From positions 11,239,849 through 11,303,848 of the forward strand of contig CM056553.1 of NCBI GenBank assembly GCA_029721515.1: DNA of 64,000 nucleotides, in the 5' to 3' direction. Both the position numbers and the translations under genes were made by a program. The notes under the pieces are model-generated. The model worked only from the letters and a program-made list of their open reading frames with translations, was not told the DNA's origin and searched no databases. This DNA comes from Synanceia verrucosa. Its lineage: Eukaryota > Chordata > Actinopteri > Perciformes > Synanceiidae. This document shows, one piece after another, positions 26,000 to 38,378 of the stretch (the first letter of the stretch is position 1; every line of letters begins with the position of its first letter).

Positions 26000-27798
26000 G
26001 CAAACTTCGTGCTTGTGTGTATTGAATAATTAGGTCATTTGCTGATTAAATGGCCCCCTGCTTTGAGTACCAAAAAGACACATACCATTACTGGTTTAAA
26101 CTCTGCCACATCCAACACACATTGTGTCTAACACAAACATCCCCATGTAACAAATAAGCATACCCATTGGTCAATGACCTAGTGTGTGGGCTGAGTAGGA
26201 ATCTCTGAGACATAAAAACAATTTCTCTTCTGTGCTGCTGAGCTTATGCAGCGAGCATGCGGCCACATGGTGGAGATGCCATTCAAACAAGAGTCGTGAC
26301 AGAGCCTGTACACAGAGGAAACAAACATGTTCTTGTTCTCACTGTAACAACAGGCAACTCAAACCATTGTTTGATCCCTCTAACTCCATCTCAAGACTTC
26401 TACTGTGTTTTCTCTGGTCTTCCTCGTCAGGCAGAGGATTCAGTGTTGTTGAGGTGACGAACACTCACCTGAACTGCCAGCAGGCCGTCCGCATCGGGAA
26501 GAATACGATAGGTGTGAACATGGCGTTGGAACCTTTTGGAAACCAAAAATAACCTGTTAATAACCACAGCAAATTACTATAACACACATCTGAGCAAACA
26601 TTCAAAGCGAAAATACAGTGAAACGTATTGTTGAAATAAGGACCAGATGTCTTACTGTAGTTAAAGACACTGTAATTTTCTTAACAAGGCGCCAGTTGTT
26701 TTACAGATCACTAATGACGTGGCTTGTTTTAGTTATACTAATGAGAGACACTTAGATCATCATCTCCATAGGTCATGTCAGAGGAACTTGTCTCAGGCGA
26801 AGATCAGCTACTGAGTGTCACCTGAACAAAGGAGAACCATGATGGTGCAAACAAATGAGTGGAGTTATTTAAGAAACTAAAAGAGGGGATGACATGTTGA
26901 GAAAAGAACGAAGGGAAAGAGGGAGCACTGCGAGCGGCCCGGCTCAGCTTTCAGGAATGTATCTGGCTTGGGCTGATGAGCAGTGAGCGTAGTGCGGTCG
27001 CTGGAGCTCCCGCCTTCTTTCAGGGGCCCCAGGGAAGAAGCAGGGGTAAGAGGGGAAAGTCCTGGGCCAGGGTTTGACTGGCTGAGGAGGACTGTGTTCG
27101 GACAGGACAGTTTAAATGTGAGGTCGGCCCAGCGTGGAGGCAGCACTTCCAGCCGTTCTTCGCTGGCAGATGTGGTGAAAGTGATGGATGTGACAGAGGG
27201 AGTGAAGCTGCTGAATCAATTTACAGATAGGGACATTCTCCAGAAATGTCATGAATTTTTCCAACCCTGTACGCCAAAATCTAAAAGTTTCACCAGATTA
27301 GGTAATTAGTTTTGCTTTTATACAAAGTAGAAGTGTTTCTCCTGCCATGGGGCAGCGTTTACTACTTCAAGACATCCTGAGTGAATCATTCATTAAGTAT
27401 TTCCATGGAGGTGGAGCACATCAAATTAGACATGGAAAGTTACATTCAGTGGCTTCCATAAAAAGAAATGATTTCTGGATGCCTGCAGAGTCACAATCTC
27501 TTCATTGTTTGTTTCTTTTAAGGACATAAACAACATTGCATACATACATTAACAGTACAAGCTCACAGGTATCAGCAGACAACACAGCTATGATAGGTTA
27601 GCTAAGCGGCCTGTCCTCTGTGTAAATGAATGTGAGTGTGTATGTGTGTGTGTAAACTCACAGCAGGCACAGTGCATAGGCTCCTGGCACAGACTCACTG
27701 TCCCTCACTAGGTAGCTGCCATCCCTGCCGGCCCGAGCCAGCAAGTCCTCTGCGTGCACACGGCTGATGTCACGATGATACCATGCTGCCGTAGCCAT
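14294..27798 (-). CDS. inppl1: SH2-domain inositol polyphosphate 5-phosphatase (SHIP2 type)
   Basis: Twenty-seven coding exons join in phase to give about 1220 residues (human INPPL1 1258). The family removes the 5-phosphate of PtdIns(3,4,5)P3 at the plasma membrane, tempering PI3K/Akt signalling. Domains in order: SH2 at about 5-100, with the phosphotyrosine-pocket LVRDSES; a helical linker; the 5-phosphatase core from about 395 (VGTWNMG) through GDLNYR (about 581-586), PSWCDRIL (661-668) and SDHSPVF (691-697); a C2-like region about 725-870; a proline-rich tail with NPAY (about 901-904); and a C-terminal SAM domain (about 1152-1215, NGWDDL). The SAM domain assigns it to INPPL1 rather than INPP5D, although the linker shows some INPP5D-like spacing. 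Start chosen at MATAAWYHRD because the SH2 follows at once; upstream non-coding exons are not resolved. One residue before GDLNYR is Cys where human INPPL1 has Phe. It lies between p2ry4 and arr3, where mammals have no such gene, so it may be an extra ohnolog. Confidence 0.92.
18970..19345 (+). mobile_element. Decayed Tc1-like transposon fragment in inppl1 intron 17
   Basis: It starts near ACACTCCTGATCAAAATTTT, a widespread fish Tc1-type terminal sequence. An A-rich interruption and a piece reading GGCTAGTGGGAATGTTACTC follow. There is no transposase open frame and no visible opposite terminus. Confidence 0.5.
20782..21118. mobile_element. Fold-back MITE in inppl1 intron 12
   Basis: The left arm starts CCTCTGCCAAGGAGGTTATG and continues TTTTCACC. 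The right arm ends GGTGAAAACATAACCTCCTT and then GGCGGCAGGGG, its reverse complement. The inner parts are also inverted: the plus-strand TTTTGGTGGTG near 20918 pairs with CACCACCAAAAATG near 20950. The whole 337 bp can fold into a near-continuous hairpin. A TTAC on the left and GTAA on the right edge suggest a TTA-type target duplication. Confidence 0.8.
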
Positions 27799-30358
27799 GG
27801 CAATCAATGTTGTGGGATAAGTTCATAAAAATAATCCACATGAGGCGATGAACGTGACGCAAATTCAACACAGGTCTACTGTCAGGCTCGCCTGGTAAAC
27901 ATCATGCCAGCAGACTGCCATACAAGTCAGCAGCAGAGCGTCTTGAGTGGGCTGTTTTAGTGGTTAAAACTTTCCCATGATGCTTTTCTTCGTGATCAAA
28001 GTGTCAAGAAGACAATCCATCACTTTGTCTACACCAGTTAGCACTTCCTGGGTCCCCGCTGGCTGCTTTAGGGTTACACATCCTGCTACAATGGAGGAAT
28101 AAAGAAGAAACATCCAGCTGACTGTGAGGTTAGTCCACTCTAAACACTCCTCAACTGAAGCTCCGGTGCACCTTTCTCATAATATCCTTGTTATCTTTTT
28201 CACTTTTTGGTCGCAAGTTGCTGCACCTAGGTGGGTGCGTTGCTCCAACAAACACAGACCATCACAGCGGTGGCAGCAGCGAGGGAGGGGAGGTGGAGGA
28301 AAAACAGCGAGAGGTGCTGCACAGTCTTGAATGAAGCAGCCACCCCTGAGGCGATGACGGTGCCTCCGGCTTAACCACAAACACAAGCCCTCCTCTTGTC
28401 CCAAAACAAAAACCCCACATGCAAACAACAGGAAAAGAAGAACCAAGAATGGCAAAACAAACAAATCAAGTCACACATATGTACCGTGCCCACACACACG
28501 CACACAGCAGACAGAGACAGAAACAGATGGGACTCAGTCAGCTCGAAAACCAGACAGGCATGCAACAGAAACCAGACTAATTCAAATGATTTCCCAGCTC
28601 TGTGGCCATATAAGGGAATAGGAACACCCTCCAAAAAGTCCAGCTGATGACTGCAGTCGTCTTTGCTTCTTCCAAGCCAAGATTCCATACAGGGTGTCTG
28701 AGTTGGACGCTGGCTACTCCAGGGGTCTCGCTTTCATGCTGGATGTTTGTGTGCTGGCGTGTGCGTCCTGTCAGTAGAGTCCTGTCCAGTCTGGCGGTGT
28801 CTCCAGCGGGTCTTCACAGTGCTGTCAGAGCTGAGGGAGGGAGCAGAGAGGCAGAGGACAACCCCGTTAGAGCGCAGGGCAGACAGAGGAAGTGACTCAA
28901 CATTCCAGATGGCCGACACAGCCAGCAGAATGCTTGCGAGGAGCTCAACTCCACCAGCAGAGTGTGAAACAGCAGCCTGTTTCCTTTTTCGCTCCCTCTT
29001 CTCTTTACTCCTTCCTCCCTCAGCCCCTGCCCTCAAATCCCAAACAGAAAACTTACCACATACAGGTGAGCTACCTGGCTAATCCTCAGTTTCCTTGTTT
29101 CTTTTTTCTAAATCATCTTTATCTTCAGACATTTTATCGTCTGACGGGCATATTTTCTTTCTTCCTCCTGTCCAAACATTTTTCTTTTCGTCACCCTCCC
29201 AACTTCCCTTGCTCTCTTGCTCACTCCTTCAAAAAAAAAAGAAAAAACAGCCCCCATATGGTTATGATCATCCTTCACTTTCTTATTTTTGCCCTCCTAG
29301 AACATCGCCCATTATTCAGCCCTCCTACTTCCCTCCTTCTCCATTAGCTGAAGCGTATAACTCTGTGGGAAGCTGTTTGGTCCCATATTTGAGTTTATAC
29401 TTTGTATGACTCAGCAGAAATGTGCCGACCACCAACCGCAGGCCCCATAAAACAAACAGAAGTCCGTCACAATCTGATGACTCTAAATCTATAATCAGTT
29501 CCTCTTCATGCTGTTAGATATAAGATATACAGTAAGGCATTGAGGCTGTACAGTGGTGCTTTAAACTAAACTCGAACATTTGGTTAAAGGTGCAAAGTGC
29601 AAGATGGGAGCATTTCAATTGCCTCTGCATGGCTCTCAACGTGGCAGCAGCCTAACAATGTGAACAGGGCTAACTAGCCACACATAGCCAGCCAGCAGTC
29701 ATCAGAGCCCAGAGAAGATTGAATTACAACACACACAGAAGGAGAACAACTTCTTTTTCTGCTCAGTTAGACCTCCAGATATTGAAATGTGATATTGAAT
29801 AGCACCTTTAATATCTAGAAAGGATGTTTGCCATGATGGCAACGGTGTTTACTACTATGGTGTTATCTTGCAGCTACAAAAAAATAAACAAACAGCACTC
29901 AACACACAGTACAAGGCTGGTGTCATTATAGTTTTGCAGGTCATAAACCAAAAGAACTGGATCAAGCAATTTCCATCGCTACACAAACGTAAAAGTAAAG
30001 AGTGGTCTGATTGGTTGTAGCTTCATCCAGTAGCACCCAGAGGCATTTGATAAATGCGGGTTAAGCTTGCCCTCTGAGAAATCGTTTAAAAGGCAGCTTG
30101 GCTACTACGCTCGCGATAACCAGGCTGTGTACCATGTTGGTACACATTGTTCGCTATCTATCCAATAGATGTTGAGATGTGCTGAGTAAAAGTGCTGACC
30201 TGCTGGTGGCACTAAGAGGAAAAGTGGGGGATCACCATGGTCGCTGGGTTTCATCCTCTGGGGACGATGTATATCTGCATCGACTTTAATAATATGTTGT
30301 TCAGCTCTTCAATACAAAATCAACACACACTTTAGCAAAGATACTGATGGGCTGGTAA

Positions 30359-30778
30359 CAGTGGCGTGTCCAGATTTTTTTCGCAGTGGGGCACTAAGTA
30401 AACTAAATAAATCTTAAATATCTGTATGAACTGAAATGTAAATAGAACTTGTAATCTTGACACAACCAAATGGGACAATACATGTGTAATACAAAGCATT
30501 AATCTTTTATTTCTTTATGAAGGAAAAACAAATCATAATATAAAGTGCCAAACAAATCAAACTAAATAAATAAATAAATAAAACTTCAAAAGATTGACTT
30601 GACGAATCCTAAAATGTGCACTCTGGCGCAATACCGCCCGTCAGGTCGGAGGTCGAATTGCAAACCAAGTCACATCTGACGATCAGATAGTCCATCATGC
30701 AGGGTGGCACCTGGGGTGGCCAGTCAGATTTCAGGGGTGGCACATGCCACCCCGGGCCACCCTCTAGACACACCTCTG
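30359..30778. mobile_element. hAT-type non-autonomous transposon
   Basis: The left terminus is CAGTGGCGTGTCCAGA and the right terminus TCTAGACACACCTCTG, which are imperfect inverted repeats. The flanking octamers GCTGGTAA (30351-30358) and GCTGAAAA (30779-30786) look like an 8-bp target duplication with two substitutions, as expected for hAT elements. There is no transposase frame inside. Confidence 0.65.
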
Positions 30779-31525
30779 GCTGAAAACATTTAACAAAATC
30801 ACAAAGCTTCATCATTAGTAACAAAACTGTATTTAGAGAAAGACGGTTCCTCTCTGTTCTCCATCCAGTTCTACAAAGATTCATCTTCTGCAAGCTGTGG
30901 ACTGGACAGAGAGCAAGATGTGCTCTATTTCTAAGAACAGCCTGCTCGCTTTCATCTTCCACGCTAGCTGTGAGAGCAGATTTTGAATTTAATTAGCATT
31001 GTTTTATTTAACTTGAGTCAGACACCCTGGGTGACAGAGATGCTTGAAGAGCCTGCTGATATTGAACAGTACCACTATGGAAATATATACCAGTGCTCTA
31101 CATTATATAATCAAGGCCCGGCAGGAGGCCAGGCCCTGATTATGTAACATGTGAGCCATAATAGAGAGACTCTTAAAGACTATTAAGAGAGTAATTAGTT
31201 AAGTATGGAGCTTTCTATTTAACGTACCCAGTGTCAATAAAAGTACCTCCACCAGAGGACAAAATAAAAACTATGAGTATTGGTTAAAAACTCAAGAATA
31301 TCACAATGTAGCTGAGCAAATTATTGAGCCCTAATTATTTATGTTTTTAAAGGAATAACACACTCCCCTGGTATGCTGCATCATGAATAAGAAACGGGTG
31401 GTGAAACAGTGCTACAAAGTTACAGCATCAGATGAGTTAGTAAGAAGCAGCTGCTAAGAATACAGAAGGTTGAAGGTCACACTGCGGACCAAACTAGAAC
31501 AGGTAAGCTAACTGACTTCATACTA

Positions 31526-31602
31526 GTGTGTGCGTGTGTGTGTGTGTGTGTGTGTGCGTGCGTGCGTGTGTGTGTGTGTGTCCGTGCGCGCGTGCGTGCA
31601 TG
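31526..31602. repeat. (TG)n microsatellite with CG interruptions
   Basis: Alternating TG/CG purine-pyrimidine tract of about 75 bp. Confidence 0.9.
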
Positions 31603-31981
31603 CGCTATTCATTCAAAACAGCGGTGCTAACTATAATAGTATTGTACATAAACACACTTCACATCTGACTGACTCTGCATCTATAGAGTTTGTACACAGC
31701 ACTACTGACTCAATTTAGCAACATGCTGAAGCCTGCGTTGTTAAGAAGTGGTAATACCATGCTGTGCTGTAATGCACTGGGACAAGTCAGCAATCCATTT
31801 GAGGCACAATGTTGACTGTCTAAATAAAGAGCTTGCCAAAAATGGCACCAGATTAAGTGTAAGGGGCTTACGTGACTCACACAGACAAACCTGGGAAAAA
31901 AAACACCAAGAGAAAACAGGAAAATAAGATTACTCTATTTTTTAGTGTCTTTACCCTGGATAATGTTGAGGAAAATCTCTA

Positions 31982-31984
<3 letters not shown>

Positions 31985-32025
<41 letters not shown>
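31985..32025. repeat. (TA)n microsatellite
   Basis: Pure alternating TA run of about 40 bp. Confidence 0.95.
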
Positions 32026-32027
<2 letters not shown>

Positions 32028-33636
32028 TATGTATTAAGTTCTGTGATTGCTACTAAACATCTACTGTATCTCTACAGACCTTTGAAAATGGATATAGAAT
32101 GCAATATGATATCCAAAAACTAAAGACATTAAAATATGATGCCTGTGCCATACAGCTAATTATGTTGGAAGAAATGTCTTTTTAAAAGAATTTGCTGTTA
32201 AACTTTCTTTTCCAAAATAGAAGCGTAAGGCTTTGTAGGAAAAGCCAGAGCAGCGCCATCGGTTTTCAATTTGTATTACCATTATCTGCACAAAATGTGG
32301 CTGTGATTTCTGAGTTAAATAAAGACCTCATGTTTCACATAAAAGGAGCCACTGCTCCCACATATCACCACTCTTCCAAGAGCAACCATTCATCTGTTGT
32401 CCTACAGCAGCCTAAAGCATGCTCCTTCACTGTTCTGGATTTCACTGCACTGACATTTTAGGGTCAAACGTGTCAGAGTGAAGCTGCAAGTTACATGTGG
32501 AGCACTAACAGTTAATGATCAGGAGAGCAGCTATAATGTATTTGCCTGTGAACTCCTGGCAGATGATCTGGCGGGGTAACTGTGCTGTTCTGTTTGGGCA
32601 GCTTTAAAGAGATCTAAACGTTGCCCCTGTGTGACAGTTGAAGGGAGTCCAACGAGACACATACACAAACTAATTCATCACCTTTGGCTGCCAAGACGTG
32701 ACAATCCATAAAACCCCTCATCCTGCTCTCTCATTAATCAATCAATTACACCTGGCTGAGGAGGTGAGAAGATCCTCCACCAATCCATCGGATTTACCGC
32801 TATTGGTCTGTGTGCCACTGGATCACCCAAAGGTCACTGCTAATGAATGTGGGTCTTTTGAAACAGCTGAAAGCCCCGTTAAACCTGCTCTTCCTCCCCA
32901 AAAAAACACACTGATTGGCATGATTATTTTTTTGAGTAGTGGTAAGGCCTTGTTGCTTGCATAACAGTAAATCAGCAGGTCACTTAGATTTCTGTAAACC
33001 TGCCATGTGCACAGATTGTGCAAAGCTCGGTAGAGGAGCCATCTGTCGCTGCGGCTGCCATAACAACCAAAATCCAACTAATACCACTCGACTCCTGTCT
33101 AAGCTGTAAGAAAGGAAGTCCTTCACGAAGAACATTCATGCATAGTCCATTCACAAGACAATCCGTCAATCTCAACAAAGCTCAAATAGCATCTCACAGA
33201 TCGCTGCAAAAAAAGTAAATCACAGAGTTTTTAATAATCATAGAAATATTTACCCTCCAGTTCCTGGGATGTCATTTGCCCAACTTTCATTAGAATTTTT
33301 ATTTAGTTTTTTGAGTGTATTTACTTACATTGGTATTAGAAGCTATAAACAGTTGGATGATGTTCAGTCGAAACACATCAAATTACACACAATATGCATT
33401 GGTAGACTAATTTCATTCATGATTACATCCTGCAGGAAAAAATGTGGAGGAGGACCATACAGTATATGTGTAAAATATTTTAGTACATAATATTCTTCAC
33501 ATGCACTGTAAACAGATGAAGACCAAGACACGGTCTGTTTATTGCACTCCATATACGTCCCACCCCCAAAACTATCCACGTCTCTGAGCATTATTTTTAC
33601 ACACACTGTGCACCAAAACAGTAGCGTTCTAATGAA

Positions 33637-33833
33637 TTAATCTGATTTGCTCTAAAACAGCCTTCTTTGAACAGACTGGGTAAGCTGAGGGGAGGGCTCC
33701 AAGGTTGGGAGGTCACAGTATAAAAGCAAACGGGAGGCAGTGATTGACACTTGCACAAAGGACACGGCATCCATCAACAGTGACGGACGACAGGAGACAG
33801 CAGAGAAGACTCGCTGACAGAACTGAGGGCACA
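33637..33833 (+). promoter_or_regulatory. arr3: arr3 core promoter and 5' untranslated exon
   Basis: A TATA box (TATAAAAG) occupies 33719-33726. The next strong donor (CACA/GTAAGT) is at 33833/33834, so a non-coding first exon of roughly 85 bp is expected from about 33750. About 80 bp upstream of the TATA box, TTAATCT (33637-33643) matches the (C/T)TAATC(C/T) site bound by the photoreceptor factors CRX/OTX. The intron runs to the acceptor at 34171-34172. Motif use in photoreceptors is inference. Confidence 0.6.
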
Positions 33834-34198
33834 GTAAGTGAGTGGTTAAGATCATGCCATGGCTGAACATTTTCCCCTTAACTATTTTAATTAAATTCAG
33901 GAAGCTACTCTTTCTACCAGGAAGATCATCAGAAATTATGATTGCCACAGCAGTCATGAATCATTGATGAACTTCATCAGTGTGCTTTGATTGATTAGTA
34001 AATCACATCAACATTTTAGAAAAAGTAATGAGTAATGGTGTTGTTTTTGGAAAAGTCTCTCTAAAAAAGCCTACAATAAACTGACATTAAATCCCAAAAT
34101 GACCAGAGCACTTAATGGTCATATAACTGTGGGCATCATGTGTTTTAGTGACTCATCTTTTTTTATTTACAGACTGGATCTATAACTTTGCTATCAAC

Positions 34199-37100
34199 AT
34201 GTCAAAGTGAGTATACATCCTGAGATACTGTAGCAACTGCTTAAAATTTGTTTAGTTGTTTACAAAAAGACTCTTGATGACGCTGAATCATACCAAAACC
34301 CACCATAATAGGGATGATTCATCCCGTCATACCAAATTGTAATTCTTGAATTATTCTTGTAGCTTTGATATTGATTTTTGAAACTCGACCCCATCAGCGG
34401 AAACAAGAAAGGCTTCGGACCAACACAGGATTAAAGTAGATAATAACTCAGTGGCTCATGTGTAACAATTTAACATCTTAGCAGAGACTCGTACAAGAGT
34501 CATTCTGTGAGCCCCCCTGACACTGGAATCGTCCAAGATATGGATAAATCCAGATTATGGTGGATTGTGCAGATTTGATCTTGGAAGAGAGGTTTACAAG
34601 ACAAAGGAAAAGTTTTAACAGGATTACTTGGCAGACAGCTGACAGAGGCACACACCCCTCCAAGGATTACCAGTTTGTTTGTGGCTAAAAGGAGCCACAC
34701 TTGCAAAGTTATGTAATACTAGGAGCTTTCAGAGAATATTTTGGGATATTGAGAATTTCACACATTCACCAAGAAATATCCAATATTACTAGTCTACTCT
34801 GCAGAGGAACATGGATTAGTTCAGGAGATTATCAGGATTATAACACTCCCATGAGTATAAATTTCAAGTCTGCACCATGCATAGAACTATACACAACAAC
34901 ACACAAACAATTTAATTTCCTGTATATTACCCAGTATAATGTTTTCACTGACCAAACCACAATGAGGTCCAGATTAGACACTTGTGCCAGCAGGTTTCTT
35001 TCCATCCTGAGCACTAATCCCTGCTGGACTGGGTTGAAGGGGGAGGTGGGGTATCCTATAATTGGAAATGGCAACTATAGGAGGTGGTGGGTGCACAACA
35101 CTACTGCATATGACCACTTCAGAAGTGGAACAAAATATGGTAATAAAAGTTACTGTAAAGGAAGTGAGTCTAAAAGTGTTAAAGTAGGAAACGAGTCTGA
35201 TTCACTGTTGTTTTTTCTCTCTTCTCAGGGTATTTAAGAAGACCAGCGGCAACGGACATGTAAGTGGCCTCTATAATATAGTCATTACAGGGCACCTCTT
35301 GGTCATAGCAGGGAGGAGTGCGTTTCATATGTAGTGATTCCAACTCCCAGAAATAACTCCCAAACTCTTGTAACCATGGCAGAGGAGTAACTGTTTCTCT
35401 CTATTCCACTCAGATCGCCCTGTACTTGGGGAAAAGAGACTTTGTGGACCATGTGGACTCAGTGGAAGTAGTTGGTGCGTGGCACAATGTCATTTTACAC
35501 TTCCTCCTAAAATTTGCACACACAGGGCATCTAACACTACTGGTTCTCATTTGCAGACGGTGTTGTTAAAGTGGACCCATCTGGGCTTAATGGCAAAAAA
35601 GGTATCTTTTTTCATTCACGGGGAATGATGGAATTTATAAAAAATGTACATCTATGCAACACACTTGATATTTCGCTTTCCGTTACAGTATTTGTCTACC
35701 TTGCCTGTGCCTTCCGTTATGGAAGCGAGGACTTGGATGTTATTGGGCTGTCCTTCAGGAGAGACATCTGGATACAACGCGTTCAGGTGTATCCACCCAC
35801 AGGTGAAAACGTAGCCAAAACACCAATGCAGGAATCCCTCATGAAGAAAGTCGGTGAGCAAGGATATCCTTTTTCCTTCCAGGTGAGGAATCTCACTCTT
35901 TATACATGATATCACCTCATTCCTTCTGTCAAATATCATTATGTCACCTTTACTTTTCAGTTAATACCTTAAAATGTTATTCATTAATGTGCCTTGTTTC
36001 TACTCATTCCAGATGCCAGCAAATCTTCCATGCTCAGTCTCCCTACAGCCTGCGCCAAATGACTCTGGCAAGGTACTAAAACCAGCCCTTTTCATTCACT
36101 CGTATACACACTACTGTTTGCACACTAATCACGTATTTGCTCTTTCCAGGCTTGTGGTGTGGACTTCGAGGTTAAAGCATACATGGCCAACGAAGTCAAC
36201 AATGTAGATGAAGTCATTGATAAGAAGTATGTGTACTCAACAATCACCACCAGCCAAAACTCATATTGCAATAAATCACACAGAGGATGGGCGAACCCTG
36301 ACTCTCTTTCTCTGGTCTTACAGGGACACGTGCCGTCTGATGATTCGCAAAATACAATTTGCCCCAGCTAACAACAAGCCTGGACCCAAGGCTGATATCG
36401 CCAAGCAGTTTATGATGAGTGACAAACCTATCAACTTGGAGGCCTCCCTTGAAAAAGAGGTACTTTCAAATCTACACACTGTTTTTGCATGACATAGAGT
36501 ATGTATGGATATCTATTGCTATAATTAGTCCAACTACATTATTCTGATATTTAGGTTTATTATCATGGAGATCCAATCACCGTCAAGGTGAAAGTCAACA
36601 ACGAAACCACCAAGGTTGTGAAGAAAATCCAAATCTCAGGTGAGCAGCGAGTCAAATTGTGTTTGTGTGCAGCTTGTAAGGGAGAAAAGTGTAAAATTAT
36701 CTGTGTGTGTGCGTGTGTACATGTTCAACAGTGAACACATTTTAACTGATCATTCTAATGAAGATACTATTTCTTTTAGTTGAGCAGCTAACAAGCGTGG
36801 TGCTCTACTCATCTGACACTTACAGCAAGTCAGTCTGCTCTGAGGAGTTTGGGTAAGACTTTCACTGTATCAACACGTATTGTTGATTCAATTTAATTAC
36901 TGGATGAATGGACATTTTCTGCTATAATGCTTCCCCATAATTTCAAATGCTTTGTCATTGTTATATTTTAATGTAGATTGAGGGAGGGTGAATTCCGAGC
37001 ACAAATAATGTCTATTAAGTGACTTATTTCTGTATTTTTATACAGTGAGACAATTAACAGCAACTCTACATTTGAGAAGTCTTTCCAATTAACCCCCCTG

Positions 37101-38378
37101 CTGGCCAACAACAAGGAAAAGCGAGGTCTTTCAGTGGACGGACGGCTAAAAGACGGGGACACCAACCTTGCCTCCACCACCCTGTAAGTCTCTCATCAAA
37201 GGGGCTTACACTGAGCCCAGGACAGGTTTTCATCCTCTTATTGGGTGTTGGTGATACAACTCTACATTGTGTCATCCACTTATCGTGTCTTAGACCAAAT
37301 CCTCAGGCTCTAAAAGGTAAACTATTCTTGTCTCCTTACAGGAGTACAGGAGAAAAGGAGATGCAGGGAATCCTCATCTCCTATAAAGTCAAGGTCAATC
37401 TGATGGTGTCCGGCGGAGGGTAAGGCTGAACTGAATAGAAAATATTCACGCATATTACTTCAAATTGTGGAGACTAAAAGTTTCTTTTATTGTGTACTCC
37501 CTCACTAAAAGCCTGCTGGGTGGCCTAACAGGAAGGTAAATATTTATTCTGCTTCATCTGTGGTCACATGTTATTAGTGTGGATAGTATATAAATTATTA
37601 TTCTGTTTATTTTTAACAATAAAATTTTTTTTTAATTTTCAGTGATGTCACTGTGGAGCTTCCTCTGACCCTTATGTCCCCAAAACCTGCAGGTGAGTTC
37701 AGTCTTTTTGCATGTAATTGTCATTTAAATGCTTGAAATATTCTAAGAAAGGCAGTACTGATCAATTACATTTTATGACATGTCCTCCACTTCTGTCCAT
37801 TCACTGCATGTCGTTGCTGTTTCCTGAGCAGAAGTGTAAGTATGAACTATGTGAAAGCATATGTGCTTGCCTGTGTGCGGTGATGTTGATGACATGCTGC
37901 TTATAATTTTCTCCTGTGTGTTTGTGTGTTTGATGAACCTCAGCCAATTGGATTAAAGGCCTCATTAGCTCAGGTGAGTTTACCACTGATTCAAGGCGTC
38001 TTCCGATTGTTTTTGCAAAGTAAATGTTATCATGGCTTCAGAAAACATGGCCCTTGAATGAGTGCACTGATTCACCCTAGTTGTATTTATGCACATATAT
38101 TACATTTGATATTACATCTTCGCTCCACCTCCAAGATGATTATTTTGTTGGATCATCTAGTAACTACCATTAATGCATGCAGCTCTTACTGCATGCGTTA
38201 AGATATATAGCCAATATTATCCACAGGCAAAACTGGCTTATGTATAAAAATTTAATACTTTCACTCTTGTGTGCAATCTTTTACAATGTTGTGATGTAAT
38301 GTTGGACTCACATAATCAGTTGTTTGTCCATCTTATGCCAACAGGGCAGACATCTTACTTGAGGACACAGAGGGTTGA
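34199..38378 (+). CDS. arr3: Cone arrestin (arrestin-C, arrestin-3 retinal)
   Basis: Sixteen coding exons give about 372 residues (human ARR3 388). Arrestin-C binds light-activated, phosphorylated cone opsin and ends its G-protein signalling in cone outer segments. The protein starts MSKVFKKTSG. The N-domain includes the conserved VVKVDP segment; the middle includes RLMIRKIQFAP with the phosphate-sensor arginine; the lariat-loop segment reads RGLSVDGRLK followed by DTNLAST, keeping the acidic polar-core residues; a 24-nt exon encodes the arrestin LLGGLTG turn. The C-tail is short, ending SSDILLEDTEG, comparable with the SSEDIVIEEF of human ARR3. The final acceptor (GGGCAG/AC at 38349/38350) was chosen because it alone gives this acidic tail; the upstream acceptor at 38343-38344 would give an unrelated basic tail. 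Position between p2ry4 and rab41 matches human ARR3. Polyadenylation signals lie near 38823. Confidence 0.92.
34199..38378 (+). other. Exon map of arr3
   Basis: Coding exons: 34199-34206, 35229-35259, 35414-35474, 35557-35601, 35689-35882, 36013-36072, 36150-36226, 36324-36459, 36555-36639, 36780-36852, 37046-37183, 37342-37419, 37512-37535, 37643-37692, 37944-37973, 38350-38378. The first coding exon carries only 8 coding bases (its acceptor is at 34171-34172). All junctions are GT-AG, phases close, total 1119 coding bases. The last two exons are the least certain. Confidence 0.82.

Larger units (their letters stand above)
14294..27798 (-). other. Exon map of the SHIP2-type gene
   Basis: Coding exons in transcription order: 27798-27662, 26532-26469, 24298-24160, 23991-23871, 23635-23495, 23369-23282, 23168-23091, 22497-22360, 22269-22155, 22081-21981, 21896-21794, 21708-21512, 20552-20435, 20307-20211, 20114-19976, 19851-19752, 19594-19506, 18651-18570, 18080-17991, 17898-17791, 17704-17616, 17526-17439, 17010-16858, 16440-16359, 15788-14993, 14896-14781, 14387-14294. 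All junctions are GT-AG and the running phase closes on a TGA after 3663 coding bases. The weakest calls are the exon 7 acceptor (little pyrimidine tract), the exon 13 acceptor and the exon 4 donor. Exon 25 holds most of the proline-rich tail in one 796-nt exon. Confidence 0.85.
27799..33636. other. Divergent intergenic region between inppl1 and arr3
   Basis: The inppl1 promoter and any non-coding first exon must lie here. A minus-strand donor-like GTAAGT near 29053 could end such an exon, but I cannot support its start. Content otherwise is one hAT-type MITE (30359-30778), microsatellites, and low-complexity pyrimidine tracts near 28980-29350. I see no further conserved coding exon. Confidence 0.4.

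Noticed and set aside
28371..29409. Overlapping open frames upstream of inppl1
   Set aside because: Low-complexity pyrimidine/purine sequence without recognisable domains or consistent splice sites.
37827..37830. A 4-nt micro-exon in arr3 between AG and GTAAGT
   Set aside because: Adding it shifts the next exon into a stop almost at once; skipping it gives a phase-consistent acidic tail.
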